From the NCBI RefSeq assembly GCF_041435055.1, contig NZ_CP108002.1:7068001-7132000 (forward strand): 64,000 bases of DNA, read 5' to 3'. The notes under the pieces were generated by a model. That model was not told the origin of the DNA and did not search any database. It saw nothing but the letters and a program-made list of their open reading frames with translations. The stretch comes from Streptomyces sp. NBC_00341. Lineage in GTDB: Bacteria; Actinomycetota; Actinomycetes; Streptomycetales; Streptomycetaceae. The position numbers and the translations under genes were made by a program. Each line of letters opens with the position of its first letter. Position 1 is the stretch's first letter. Below are positions 37,629 to 45,997 of the stretch, one piece after another.

Positions 37629-38396
37629 CTATGGCCGGGGCAGCGCCGGAAGGGAGCCGACGCGGTGGGCGCCCTCGGCCACCACGGTCTTCCCGGGGGC
37701 GATCTCGGTGAATCCGGCGTCCTCCACCACCGGCAGCCCGCTCACCGCGAGTTCCCGCCAGCGGTCCTCGGCCGCCGTGGCGACCGACAGCGGGAAGCCC
37801 GCCTCGCGCCACGCCGTGCGCTCCGGCTCGGAGAGATCCCACCAGGCGAGCTGCGCCCCGTGCCCGACCTGCGCCATCTCCTTGCCCGCCGACATGTCGA
37901 GCTCCGGGTTCAGCCAGAGCACCGGACCGGCGTGATCGGGCGCGGCGGGCGGCTCCGGGTCGTCCAGCTCCGTCCCGGAGACCTGGAGCTTGGCGAGCTC
38001 CTTGGGCCAGCCGTCCAGCGGCACCGGTGGGAACACCCGCACCTCGGCGCCCTCCCCGGTGACCGTGATCCCGGGCAGCGCGCAGGCCTTGCGCCACTCC
38101 GCGCCGCGCGCCCGGCGCACCACCTTGCGGATCCGGGCGTCCTGCCAGTCCCGCATCGCCTGCGCCCACTCGCCCTCGCCCACGGAGCGCTCGTCGGAGA
38201 GCATCACCAGCACCGCGCGGGCCGCCGTGCGCAGGGCGTCGGTGCGGGCCGGGGGAGCCGCCTTCTCGATGTGGACGACCAGCGGGAGTACGTACTGCTG
38301 TGCTTCGTCCCGGTTCGTCCGCTCGGGGCGGAAGGGGCTGTCCGCAGGCAGGCCGGCGGTCTCGGACGGGGATACGGGGGTGTCGTTGCTGCTCAC
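37629..38396 (-). CDS. Peptidyl-tRNA hydrolase Pth2-like protein
   Basis: 255 residues. The C-terminal part contains the Pth2-type motif MSAGKEMAQVGHGAQLAWW (about 173-191, Lys plus Gln/His), then VVEDAGFTEIAPGKTVVA, matching the archaeal-type peptidyl-tRNA hydrolase fold. The N-terminal 150 residues are an actinobacterial addition with QQYVLPLVVHIEKAAPPART near the start. GTG 38396 is selected; longer frames upstream lack a ribosome-binding site. Hydrolase activity on peptidyl-tRNA is inferred from the motif only. Confidence 0.78.
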   Translation of the reverse strand: MSSNDTPVSPSETAGLPADSPFRPERTNRDEAQQYVLPLVVHIEKAAPPARTDALRTAARAVLVMLSDERSVGEGEWAQAMRDWQDARIRKVVRRARGAEWRKACALPGITVTGEGAEVRVFPPVPLDGWPKELAKLQVSGTELDDPEPPAAPDHAGPVLWLNPELDMSAGKEMAQVGHGAQLAWWDLSEPERTAWREAGFPLSVATAAEDRWRELAVSGLPVVEDAGFTEIAPGKTVVAEGAHRVGSLPALPRP

Positions 38397-38467
38397 CCGT
38401 CCAGTCTGCCAGTCGCCCGGAAACCGGCTCTTGGCGGAATGAATCCCTCCGCGCGAGGATGCACCGC

Positions 38468-39145
38468 ATGAAGAGCGATCTATTCTCCAGCGAGCACATG
38501 GCGGAGCAGGCAACCGCCCCCGGAATGACCCTGCAGAACGCCAAATCGATCAAGTACGCGGTCAGCGGCGAGATGCACGCACGCCAGGGGGCGATGATCG
38601 CCTTCCGCGGCGATCTCCAGTTCGAACGCAAGGGGCAGGGCCTCGGCGGCATGCTCAAGCGTGCCGTCACGGGCGAGGGCCTGCCGCTGATGGTGGTGCG
38701 CGGCCAGGGCGAGGCGTGGTTCGCGCACGAGGCGGCCAACTGCTTCATCGTGGAGATGGAGCAGGGCGACGTCCTCACCATCAACGGCCGCAACGTCCTG
38801 TGCTTCGACGCCACACTCGGCTACGAGATCAAGACGGTGAAGGGCGCCGGGATGACCGGCGGCGGCCTCTTCAACAGCGTCTTCACCGGGTACGGAAAGC
38901 TCGGCCTGATGTGCGAGGGCAACCCCATCGTGATCCCCGTCACGCCGCAGCAGCCGGTGTTCGTCGACACGGACGCGGTCGTCGGCTGGAGCGCCCACCT
39001 GACCACCTCGCTGCACCGCTCGCAGAGCGTCGGCTCGATGCTGCGCGGCGGTTCCGGCGAAGCGGTCCAGCTGCGTCTTGACGGCGAGGGGTTCGTGATC
39101 GTACGGCCCAGCGAGGTCAAGCCGGAGAAGGCGTCCGCCAACTGA
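38468..39145 (+). CDS. AIM24 family protein
   Basis: 225 residues, a beta-rich protein of the AIM24/TerD-neighbour class. Motifs include MTLQNAKSIKYAVSGEMHARQGAMIAFRG, FERKGQGLGGMLKRAVTGEGLPLMVV, CEGNPIVIPVTPQQPVFVDTDAVVGW and the glycine-rich end. No catalytic residues are known for the family; the yeast homologue is mitochondrial. ATG 38468 (or 38459) starts it. The stop codon overlaps the proposed CTG start of an ABC ATPase, so it heads a four-gene unit. Confidence 0.88.
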   Translation: MKSDLFSSEHMAEQATAPGMTLQNAKSIKYAVSGEMHARQGAMIAFRGDLQFERKGQGLGGMLKRAVTGEGLPLMVVRGQGEAWFAHEAANCFIVEMEQGDVLTINGRNVLCFDATLGYEIKTVKGAGMTGGGLFNSVFTGYGKLGLMCEGNPIVIPVTPQQPVFVDTDAVVGWSAHLTTSLHRSQSVGSMLRGGSGEAVQLRLDGEGFVIVRPSEVKPEKASAN

Positions 39146-40062
39146 GTACGGACATCCTGCGGCTGCGCGGAGTGGGCCGCCGGTACGGACTGGCGGGCCC
39201 CTGGGTGCTGCGCGGGGTCGATCTCGCCCTGCCTGCGCGCGCCCTGGTCCGGATCGAGGGGGCCAACGGCACCGGCAAGTCCACCCTGCTGCGGCTCCTC
39301 GCCCGCATCGACGCCCCCACCGAGGGCCGGATCTCCGGCGACCGGCCGCGCACGGCGTACGTCCCCGAGCGGTTCCCGGCGGCACTGCCCTTCACCGCCG
39401 CCGGGTACCTCGTCCACCTCGGCCGCGTCCACGGGCTGCGCACGGCGGAGGCGGCGGCGCGCGCGGAGGCGTGGCTGACCCGCTTCGGCGCGGCCGGCCA
39501 CGCCCGCACCCCGCTGGCGGAGCTGTCCAAGGGCACCAGCCAGAAGGTCGCCGTCGCGCAGGCGCTGCTCGCGGAGCCGGAGCTGCTGGTGCTGGACGAG
39601 GCCTGGACCGGCCTGGACACCGCGGCCCGCCAGGAATTGGACCGGGCCGTCGCCGAGCGGGTCGCCGCGGGGGCCACCGTCGTCTTCGTCGACCACGACC
39701 TGCGCCGGCTCGCGGGCGCCGCCGGCCACACGTTCCGCGTCGAGGGGCGCGGGCTGGTCGCGGTACCCCGCGCACCGGCCGGGACGAACCCCGGCCCCCG
39801 GGTACGGATCGACGCCGTGGGCCCGCCGGGCAGCCCGCTCCCCGCCGGACTGCCCGGAGACCCCGAACAGGCGCAGCGCGAGGACGGCATGCTGCGCCTG
39901 ACGGTGACCGCCGCGTACTCCGACGCGCTGCTGAGCGCGCTGCTCGCGGCCCGCCCGCCCTGGCACATCCGCCGGCTCACGCCACTGCCCGAAGATGCCG
40001 GTACCGCACGGCCCCCGGCCCAGGCATCCGCCGACTCCACCGCCCCCGGCGAGGCGCCATGA
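39142..40062 (+). CDS. ABC transporter ATP-binding protein, probable CTG start
   Basis: 306 residues from CTG 39142. Walker A is GANGTGKSTLL, Walker B LLVLDEAWTGLD, and the signature is LSKGTSQK instead of LSGGQ, as in exporter-type ATPases of the CcmA/drug-export group. A proline/alanine-rich C-terminal extension of about 95 residues follows. No ATG, GTG or TTG precedes GTG 39172 in frame, yet the codons from 39142 encode STDILRLRGV, the usual first strand of an ABC domain. GGAGAAGG lies 10 bases upstream. The CTG overlaps the AIM24 stop as CTGA. Starting at GTG 39172 would remove that strand. Confidence 0.85.
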   Translation: MSTDILRLRGVGRRYGLAGPWVLRGVDLALPARALVRIEGANGTGKSTLLRLLARIDAPTEGRISGDRPRTAYVPERFPAALPFTAAGYLVHLGRVHGLRTAEAAARAEAWLTRFGAAGHARTPLAELSKGTSQKVAVAQALLAEPELLVLDEAWTGLDTAARQELDRAVAERVAAGATVVFVDHDLRRLAGAAGHTFRVEGRGLVAVPRAPAGTNPGPRVRIDAVGPPGSPLPAGLPGDPEQAQREDGMLRLTVTAAYSDALLSALLAARPPWHIRRLTPLPEDAGTARPPAQASADSTAPGEAP

Positions 40063-40730
40063 CCGCGCTCGTCCGCTACCAGGCCGCTCTGCTGCTCCGC
40101 TCGCAGCACTGGCTCGCGCCGGTGCTCCTGTACCTGGCCTTCCTCGGCATCGGTATCCGCCCTGGGCAGCCCGTGCTGGACTCGCTCGGCTACGCCGCGG
40201 CCGGGCTGCTGCCCGTCACCGCGTGGCTCGTGCGGATCTGCGTAGGCCAGGAACCACCCGCCGCCCGGACCGTCGTCGCCGCGGCGGCCGGCGGGCAGCC
40301 GCGGGCCCATCTGGCGGCGCTGCTCGCGGCGCTGGGGTGCGCCGGGCTGCTCGGCACGGCGGCGACCGCGGCCGTGCTGCTGATCAGCGATCCGGCCGAC
40401 GCCCGCCACACCGTCCGGGTCCCGCTGCCGTCCGCCGGGCTGGCCGGGCTCCTCGCGGCCGGCTGCTGCGTCCTGCTGGGGGCCGCGGTCGGGGCGCTGT
40501 GCACCCGTCCGCTGCTGCACCGGCGCGGCTGGTCCGTCGCCGCGACCGTGCTCGCCGCGCTGCTGGCCCTGGTGACCGGTGGATCGCCCGCGAAGTACGC
40601 GGTGACGGGGCTGGTCACCGGCTCGCTCACCGGCACCGTCCACGTGCCGGTCCTCCCCTTCGCCGGTGCCGCGGCCGTCGCGGCGGCGGCGCTCGCACTC
40701 GCCTGCAGGCTCACTTCCGTACGCGGCTGA
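40059..40730 (+). CDS. ABC transporter membrane subunit
   Basis: 223 residues with about six hydrophobic helices and short loops. No recognised family motif beyond an ABC-2-like alanine/leucine-rich membrane protein. ATG 40059 overlaps the ATPase stop (ATGA), so it is the membrane partner of that ATPase. The pair probably forms a small exporter of unknown substrate. Confidence 0.82.
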   Translation: MTALVRYQAALLLRSQHWLAPVLLYLAFLGIGIRPGQPVLDSLGYAAAGLLPVTAWLVRICVGQEPPAARTVVAAAAGGQPRAHLAALLAALGCAGLLGTAATAAVLLISDPADARHTVRVPLPSAGLAGLLAAGCCVLLGAAVGALCTRPLLHRRGWSVAATVLAALLALVTGGSPAKYAVTGLVTGSLTGTVHVPVLPFAGAAAVAAAALALACRLTSVRG

Positions 40731-40743
40731 GTAGGCTCCTGCC

Positions 40744-40923
40744 ATGGACCGGAGCGCGCAGGACGAGGTGGACGAGAGCGTGGACGAGCCGGACAACGGG
40801 CCGCCGTTCGCGGAGTGTGTGCTGTGCCGGAAGCCGACCGAGTACGCCGAGTCGGTCAAGGGGATCACGCTCTGCCCGGTCTGCGAATGGCAGGAGGCCC
40901 AGCGCACGGCCTGCTCGGGCTGA
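40744..40923 (+). CDS. Small zinc-ribbon protein, 59 residues
   Basis: Begins with an acidic stretch (MDRSAQDEVDESVDEPDNG) and then has two CxxC knuckles, CVLC and CPVC, separated by 20 residues (Cys28/31 and Cys52/55 by my count, approximate). This is typical of a one-zinc ribbon. It starts 14 bases after the membrane-protein stop, on the same strand, so it probably belongs to the AIM24-ABC unit. Role unknown; conserved spacing and coding bias support a real gene. Confidence 0.75.
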   Translation: MDRSAQDEVDESVDEPDNGPPFAECVLCRKPTEYAESVKGITLCPVCEWQEAQRTACSG

Positions 40924-40944
40924 CGCCCCGGCCGGGGCTGATGC

Positions 40945-41814
40945 TCAGCCGCGCATCAGCGCGGACACCTTCACGAAGCGGTATCCGCGCTTCCGGAGCT
41001 CCGGCACCACCTGGTTGACCGCCTGGTCGGTGACCGGCGCCGCGCTGCGGGTGCAGTGCATGACCACCAGCGAACCGGGCTTCACACCGTCGAGGACCTG
41101 CTCCGCCACCGCGTCCGCGTCCGTCGCGAAGGCGTCGCCGCTGACGACGTCCCACTGCACCGCCGTCACCTTCTCCGCCGCGAGCGCGCGCAGCGAGGCA
41201 TCGTCGTAGCAGCCGCCGGGGAAGCGGAAGTACGGCACCACATTGCGGGCGCCGGTCTTCCGGATCGCGCCGAAGGCCCGCTCCACCTCGCCGCCGATCT
41301 CGTCGGACCCCATCGTCGGCAGCCCGTAGCAGGGCGACGTGAAGGCGTAGTGGCTGTACGAGTGGTTGGCGATCTCGAAGAGCGGGTCCGTGCCGATGGA
41401 GCGGGCCTGCGAGGGGTACTCCTCGGCCCAGCGGCCGGTCATGAAGACCGTCGCGGGCACCTTCAGCCGGCGCAGCAGGGCGATCAGCTCCGGGTTGTCG
41501 AAGTGCTCGCCCCCGGCCGCGCGGGGGCCCTCGTCGGCCGTCATATCGGCGTCGAAGGTGAGCGCGACGACCTTGTCGGCGCTCTTCGGGCCCCGTTCGA
41601 GGACGCGGGCCAGGGCCGCCGGGCCCGGCGCCATGGTGGGCGGCTTCGCGGTGGCGGGGGGAGCGCTTGAGGGGGCTTTCGAAGGAGCGGCCAGGGCGGC
41701 CGCCGGCCGGTCGCCCGAGGAGCCCCCCGAGGTGCTCGCGCAGCCGGCGAGGGCGCTTCCGAGCACCACTCCCAGAACGGTCAAAGCGGTCATTCTTCGT
41801 ACAGAAGATGTCAT
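40945..41814 (-). CDS. Polysaccharide deacetylase (NodB-like) lipoprotein
   Basis: 289 residues. The signal sequence ends in a lipobox at Cys25 (ALAGC), followed by an Ala/Pro/Ser linker. The NodB domain (about 85-285) has VALTFDADMT (metal Asp; DAD in place of the common DDG), the His pair in NHSYSHYAF, FRFPGGCYD, and a C-terminal LVVMHCTR catalytic-His motif. It probably removes acetyl groups from peptidoglycan or another surface glycan on the outer face of the membrane. ATG 41814 is preferred to one 7 codons upstream. Confidence 0.9.
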   Translation of the reverse strand: MTSSVRRMTALTVLGVVLGSALAGCASTSGGSSGDRPAAALAAPSKAPSSAPPATAKPPTMAPGPAALARVLERGPKSADKVVALTFDADMTADEGPRAAGGEHFDNPELIALLRRLKVPATVFMTGRWAEEYPSQARSIGTDPLFEIANHSYSHYAFTSPCYGLPTMGSDEIGGEVERAFGAIRKTGARNVVPYFRFPGGCYDDASLRALAAEKVTAVQWDVVSGDAFATDADAVAEQVLDGVKPGSLVVMHCTRSAAPVTDQAVNQVVPELRKRGYRFVKVSALMRG

Positions 41815-41878
41815 TATCGGAAAATAACTGATCAACCGTCACCGGCTCTTCCATGGCGCCCCCGCGCCGCGAAGCGGC

Positions 41879-41916
41879 CCCCGGACGGCGGCGGGCCGGA
41901 CCGCCGCCGTCCGGGG
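41879..41916 (-). terminator. phoX terminator hairpin
   Basis: Perfect 16-bp stem (41879-41894 with 41901-41916) with a 6-base loop, 12 bases beyond the PhoX gene stop on the minus strand. Confidence 0.85.
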
Positions 41917-41928
41917 TGACTCAGCCGG

Positions 41929-43308
41929 TCAGCGCCACGGCCCCGTCACGGCGAACGTCGTGCCGGGGGTGTAGCAGTTCATGAACATCGTCCGGTAGTC
42001 GGGGGAGAACGTGACCCCGGCGAACTCGCCCCACTCCGGCTTCTCGGGCGTTCCGATGTTCTGCCGGCCGCGCGCCATCGCGTACACCTCACCGCGCCTG
42101 GTCAGGCCGAACACGTGCTGGGCGCCACCGCCGTCCTCGCACACCATCAGTCCGCCGTCGGACGCCAGACAGATGTTGTCCGGGGACTCGCCGGGCAGCT
42201 GGATGTCCGTACCCGGTCCGAAGACGATGACCAGGGTCAGCCGGCGCCGCTGCGGCTCGTACCGCCACACCTGTCCGAAGTGGTCGGCGGCCGATCCCTC
42301 CGAGCTGTGGGCGAAGCTGGAGACGAAGTAGACGCAGGTGCCGCCCCAGTAGCAGCCCTCCAGCTTCTGGCCGTGGGTGATCCCCTTCGGCCCGAAGTCC
42401 TGGAACCGGATGGGTGTCTGTGCGGCCAGTGGATCCGGTACGGGGACCCACTCGATGCCCTCGAAGCTCGTACCGGTCTCCTGCACCGCCGACAGGTCGG
42501 GAACGCCCGGCACCCGCATGGCCTCCAGCCGGCCGCCGGCCCGGAGCGAGCCCGTGCCGCCCAGCGGTTTCTCCGGCAGGAAGCGGTAGAAGAGCCCGAA
42601 CGGCTTGTCGAACGCGTCCTCGGTCTCGTACACGACGCCGCTCCGCGGATCGATCGCGATCGCCTCGTGCTGGAAGCGGCCCATCGCGGTCAGCGGTACG
42701 GCTCCGGTGCGGTGCGGGTCGGCGCCGTCCACCTCGAAGATGTAGCCGTGGTCCTTGGTGTAGCCGTTGGTGCCGGCCTTGTCCTCGGTCTCCTCGCAGG
42801 TCAGCCAGGTGTCCCAAGGGGTGCGCCCGCCCGCGCAGTTGACCGCCGTGCCGGCGATGGCGACGCGCTCGGAGCGGACGTGGCCGTCGCCGTCGAGCTC
42901 CAGGGCCGTGCAGCCGCCCTTGCCCATCGGGTCGTAGGTGAGGCCTTCGACGACCGGCACGGCGATCGCCGCGTCGGCCCGGTTCTCGTGGTTGCGCACC
43001 AGCCGGACGTGTCCGCGCCGGCCGGCGAACGCGGCCATGCCGTCGCAATGGCTGGGGACCGGGCCCTCGCCGGAGCGCAGCGGGTCGCCCTCGCGGGAGA
43101 GCACCCGGTAGCGGAAACCTTTCGGCAGATCGAGCAGTCCGTCGGGGTCGGGCATCAGCGGGCCGTAGCCGGCGTGGCCGCGGGCGGCGGAGGTACCCGC
43201 GAAGAGTTCGGTGAACACCCCGGCGAAGGCGACCGTGGCGACGGCGGCGCCGGTGCCTGCCAGGACCTGACGTCGTGACGCGGGCTGTTGTGCTGCTGCG
43301 GATGACAT
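41929..43308 (-). CDS. phoX: PhoX-type (DUF839) alkaline phosphatase
   Basis: 459 residues. It has a twin-arginine signal (SRRQVLAGTGAAVATVAFAG, about 13-32), consistent with Tat export of a metal-containing phosphatase. The domain is recognised from VRNHEN, GGCTALELD, NCAGGRTPWDTWLTCEET, FQHEAIAIDPRSGVVYETED and the C-terminal SPDNICLASDGGLMVCEDG. PhoX enzymes use Ca and Fe to hydrolyse phosphomonoesters. ATG 43308 fits the Tat signal; the longer frame has none. No clear PHO box (GTTCACC repeats) was found in the 160-base upstream gap. Confidence 0.9.
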   Translation of the reverse strand: MSSAAAQQPASRRQVLAGTGAAVATVAFAGVFTELFAGTSAARGHAGYGPLMPDPDGLLDLPKGFRYRVLSREGDPLRSGEGPVPSHCDGMAAFAGRRGHVRLVRNHENRADAAIAVPVVEGLTYDPMGKGGCTALELDGDGHVRSERVAIAGTAVNCAGGRTPWDTWLTCEETEDKAGTNGYTKDHGYIFEVDGADPHRTGAVPLTAMGRFQHEAIAIDPRSGVVYETEDAFDKPFGLFYRFLPEKPLGGTGSLRAGGRLEAMRVPGVPDLSAVQETGTSFEGIEWVPVPDPLAAQTPIRFQDFGPKGITHGQKLEGCYWGGTCVYFVSSFAHSSEGSAADHFGQVWRYEPQRRRLTLVIVFGPGTDIQLPGESPDNICLASDGGLMVCEDGGGAQHVFGLTRRGEVYAMARGRQNIGTPEKPEWGEFAGVTFSPDYRTMFMNCYTPGTTFAVTGPWR

Positions 43309-43414
43309 GAGGCAACTTCCTGTGGGGGACAGGAGCAGTGACCCGCACGTGTGTACCACGCGTAACACCGCGCGGGAACCATGCGGGCCACCGGCCTCAG
43401 CTGTGTCCGATAAG

Positions 43415-43442
43415 CGTCCCGGGCCGCGGACGGCCCGGGACG
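43415..43442 (-). terminator. osmC terminator hairpin
   Basis: CGTCCCGGGCC/GGCCCGGGACG, an 11-bp perfect stem with a 6-base loop, downstream of the OsmC gene on the minus strand. Confidence 0.75.
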
Positions 43443-43468
43443 TCACTCAGAGGCTGTCGGGTGGCCTC

Positions 43469-43894
43469 TCAGGCGAGCGACGCGCTCAGCGTGATCGTCG
43501 TGCCCGTCAGCGCCTGGCTCACCGGGCAGTTCGCCTTCGCGTCCTCGGCCGCCTTGACGAAGCCCGCCTCGTCGAGACCGGGCACCTCGCCCTCGACGGT
43601 GAGGTGGATGCCCGTGATGCCGGTGCCCGGCTGGAAGGTGACCTCGGCCTGGGTGTTCAGCCGGGTGGGAGGGGTGCCGGCCGTGGCCAGACCGTTGGAC
43701 AGCGCCATCGAGAAGCAGCTGGAGTGCGCCGCCGCGATGAGCTCCTCCGGGCTGGTCTTGCCGTTCGCCTTCTCCGCGCGGGACGGCCAGGAGACCGGGT
43801 ACTCCCCGATGCCCGAGGAATCGAGGGTGACGACGCCCTTGCCCTCGATCAGGTTGCCTTCCCAGACCGTGTGCGCCTGACGCGTGGTAGCCAT
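43469..43894 (-). CDS. osmC: OsmC/Ohr family peroxiredoxin-like protein
   Basis: 141 residues, organic hydroperoxide resistance family. The two redox cysteines are in AAAHSSCFSMALSN and DAKANCPVSQALTG, both intact, and the fold start TVWEGNL is typical. It reduces organic peroxides with a dithiol. It is transcribed alone between phoX and zapE. Confidence 0.93.
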   Translation of the reverse strand: MATTRQAHTVWEGNLIEGKGVVTLDSSGIGEYPVSWPSRAEKANGKTSPEELIAAAHSSCFSMALSNGLATAGTPPTRLNTQAEVTFQPGTGITGIHLTVEGEVPGLDEAGFVKAAEDAKANCPVSQALTGTTITLSASLA

Positions 43895-43978
43895 GCTGGA
43901 TCCCTTCGAACGGAATGCGCGGTTGTACGGGGATGGCGGGGCACTCCGTCGTGCCCGGCCGGTGTTACGCCCCCGAAC

Positions 43979-45070
43979 CTACTGCGCCACCAGTCCCTTT
44001 GCGTCACGCGCCAGTGCCGTCAGCCTGGAGATCGCCCGGAAGTACTTCTTCCGGTACCCCCCGTTCAGCATCTCCTCACTGAACAGCCGGTCGAACGGCA
44101 GCCCGGCGGCGAGGACCGGAACCTCCCGGTCGTACAGCCGGTCCGCGAGCACCACGAGCCGCAGCGCGGTCGACTGGTCGGGCACCGGCTGCACCTCGGT
44201 GAGGCACACCGCCCGCAGACCGTCCGTCAGCGCGCCGTAGCGGCTCGGGTGGACGCGGGCCAGATGGTCGAGCAGCGTGGGGAAGTCGTCCAGGCTGGCG
44301 CCCTCCGTCGCGTACGCGGCCCGGGTGACCTGCTCCTCGGAGAACGGCGGCGGGGCGTCGGGCAGACCGCGGTGCCGGTAGTCCTCGCCGTCGATGCGCA
44401 GCGGGCGGAAGTGCGAGGAGAGCCCCTGGATCTCACGCAGGAAGTCGGCAGCGGCGAACCGGCCCTCGCCGAGCTTGCCCGGCAGCGTGTTGGAGGTCGC
44501 GGCCAGCGCCACCCCCGCCTCGACCAGCCGGCTCAGCAGCGAGGAGACCAGCACCGTGTCGCCCGGGTCGTCGAGCTCGAACTCGTCGATGCACAGCAGC
44601 CGGTGCCCGCTCAGCGTCCGCACGGTCTGCTGGAAGCCCAGCGCGCCCACCAGGTTGGTCAGCTCGACGAACGTCCCGAACGCCTTGAGGGACGGGGCCG
44701 CGGGCGTGGCGTGCCAGAGCGAGGCGAGCAGATGGGTCTTGCCGACGCCGTAGCCGCCGTCGAGGTAGACCCCGCGCGAGCTGCTGGGCGCCGCCGGCTT
44801 CTTCCCGAACCACTTGCGCTTACCGGAACCGCTGGCGTGCGCCCCGCCCAGCCCGGCGGCGAAGTCGCTCAGGACCTCGACCGCCTCGACCTGGCTCGGC
44901 TGGTTCGGGTCGGGGACGTACGTATCGAAGCGCACCGTATCGAAGCGCGGCGGCGGCACCATCTCCGCGACCAGCCGGTCGGCGGGGACGTGTGGTTCGA
45001 GGGCGCACAGGGACAGCGGGGCCGTTTCGGCTATGGGGCTGGGCCCCGGCACGGCGTGGGAGGACGACAC
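43979..45070 (-). CDS. zapE: Cell-division-associated AFG1-like ATPase ZapE
   Basis: 363 residues. Walker A is GGYGVGKTHLLASLWH (about 100-115), Walker B LLCIDEFELDD, and sensor-type AATSNTLPGKLGEGRF follows, all typical of the AFG1/ZapE family. In E. coli ZapE acts on FtsZ rings under stress. It is divergent from the reductase gene. A 6-bp hairpin (43939-43956) after its stop may end the transcript. Confidence 0.92.
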   Translation of the reverse strand: MSSSHAVPGPSPIAETAPLSLCALEPHVPADRLVAEMVPPPRFDTVRFDTYVPDPNQPSQVEAVEVLSDFAAGLGGAHASGSGKRKWFGKKPAAPSSSRGVYLDGGYGVGKTHLLASLWHATPAAPSLKAFGTFVELTNLVGALGFQQTVRTLSGHRLLCIDEFELDDPGDTVLVSSLLSRLVEAGVALAATSNTLPGKLGEGRFAAADFLREIQGLSSHFRPLRIDGEDYRHRGLPDAPPPFSEEQVTRAAYATEGASLDDFPTLLDHLARVHPSRYGALTDGLRAVCLTEVQPVPDQSTALRLVVLADRLYDREVPVLAAGLPFDRLFSEEMLNGGYRKKYFRAISRLTALARDAKGLVAQ

Positions 45071-45106
45071 AACCGTCTACCTTACGGGCGTGCCAGACTG
45101 CCTGAC

Positions 45107-45871
45107 ATGCGACGCCTGTTCCCTGTGACGGACCTGACAGCGGCTGAGGACCTGGGCGAGTGGAGCCTGGACGCCCTCGCCGACGCCTACGCCTACCCCG
45201 GCACGGAGGGCCCCTGGCTGCGCGCCAACATGGTGTCGACGCTCGACGGGGCCGCCCAGCACGACGGCCGCTCGCAGCCGATCTCCTGCCCGAGCGACAT
45301 GCGGATCTTCGGCACCCTGCGGGGGCTCGCGGACGTGGTGATCGCGGGCGCGGAGACCGTACGGCTGGAGGGGTACCGGCCCGCCCGCGCCCGGGAGGCC
45401 TTCGCGGCCCGGCGGGAGGCGGCCGGTCAGGGGCCCGCACCGGCCGTCGCCGTGGTGAGCGGCAGCCTGGACCTGGACTTCTCGCTCCCGCTCTTCGTCT
45501 CGCCGCTGGTCCCGACGCTCGTGCTGACCGGTGCGGGGGCGCCGCCGGACCGGATCGCGGCGGCCCGCCGGGCGGGCGCGGAGGTGGTCGTCGCGGGGGA
45601 GGGCTCCCGGGTGGACCCCGCCAGAGCCGTACGGGAGCTGGCCGGCCTGGGCCACCGGCGGCTGCTGACGGAGGGCGGGCCGCGGCTGCTCGGTCAGTTC
45701 GTGGCGGCGGGCGTGCTGGACGAGATGTGTCTGACGCTGGCGCCGATGCTGACCGCCGGGGACGCGCAGCGGATCGCGGGCGGCCCGGCGGTGGCTGTGC
45801 CGGAACGATTCGCCCTGGCATCGGTGCTGGAAGAGGCCGGGTTCCTCTTCTCTCGGTACCGTCGGATCTGA
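45107..45871 (+). CDS. RibD C-terminal-domain pyrimidine reductase
   Basis: 254 residues containing only the dihydrofolate-reductase-like domain of RibD. Motifs are RANMVSTLDGAAQHDGRSQP, VIAGAETVRLEGYRP and the C-terminal LLTEGGPRLLGQF substrate/NADPH loop. It may reduce the riboflavin intermediate 5-amino-6-ribosylamino-uracil phosphate, or serve a related pteridine-type pathway. ATG 45107 was chosen because homologues begin MRRLFPV. It is divergent from zapE. Confidence 0.88.
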   Translation: MRRLFPVTDLTAAEDLGEWSLDALADAYAYPGTEGPWLRANMVSTLDGAAQHDGRSQPISCPSDMRIFGTLRGLADVVIAGAETVRLEGYRPARAREAFAARREAAGQGPAPAVAVVSGSLDLDFSLPLFVSPLVPTLVLTGAGAPPDRIAAARRAGAEVVVAGEGSRVDPARAVRELAGLGHRRLLTEGGPRLLGQFVAAGVLDEMCLTLAPMLTAGDAQRIAGGPAVAVPERFALASVLEEAGFLFSRYRRI

Positions 45872-45927
45872 CAATCAGCGGAATATACCGTTCCGGTTAG
45901 CGTTCGGTGGGCAGAATGGAACGCGGA

Positions 45928-45945
45928 CCCCGTGCGAGCACGGGG
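45928..45945 (+). terminator. Hairpin after the reductase gene
   Basis: CCCCGTGC/GCACGGGG, an 8-bp perfect stem with a tiny loop, 57 bases after the reductase stop. It could also sit in the leader of the next gene. Confidence 0.5.
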
Positions 45946-45997
45946 AAGGATGGTTTCAGCAGTGGCCGGAGACGGTCACTGAAGCAGAAGGGCGCCT

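Noticed and set aside
43330..43440. PHO box before phoX
   Set aside because: No pair of GTTCACC-like direct repeats at 11-bp spacing could be found in the gap.
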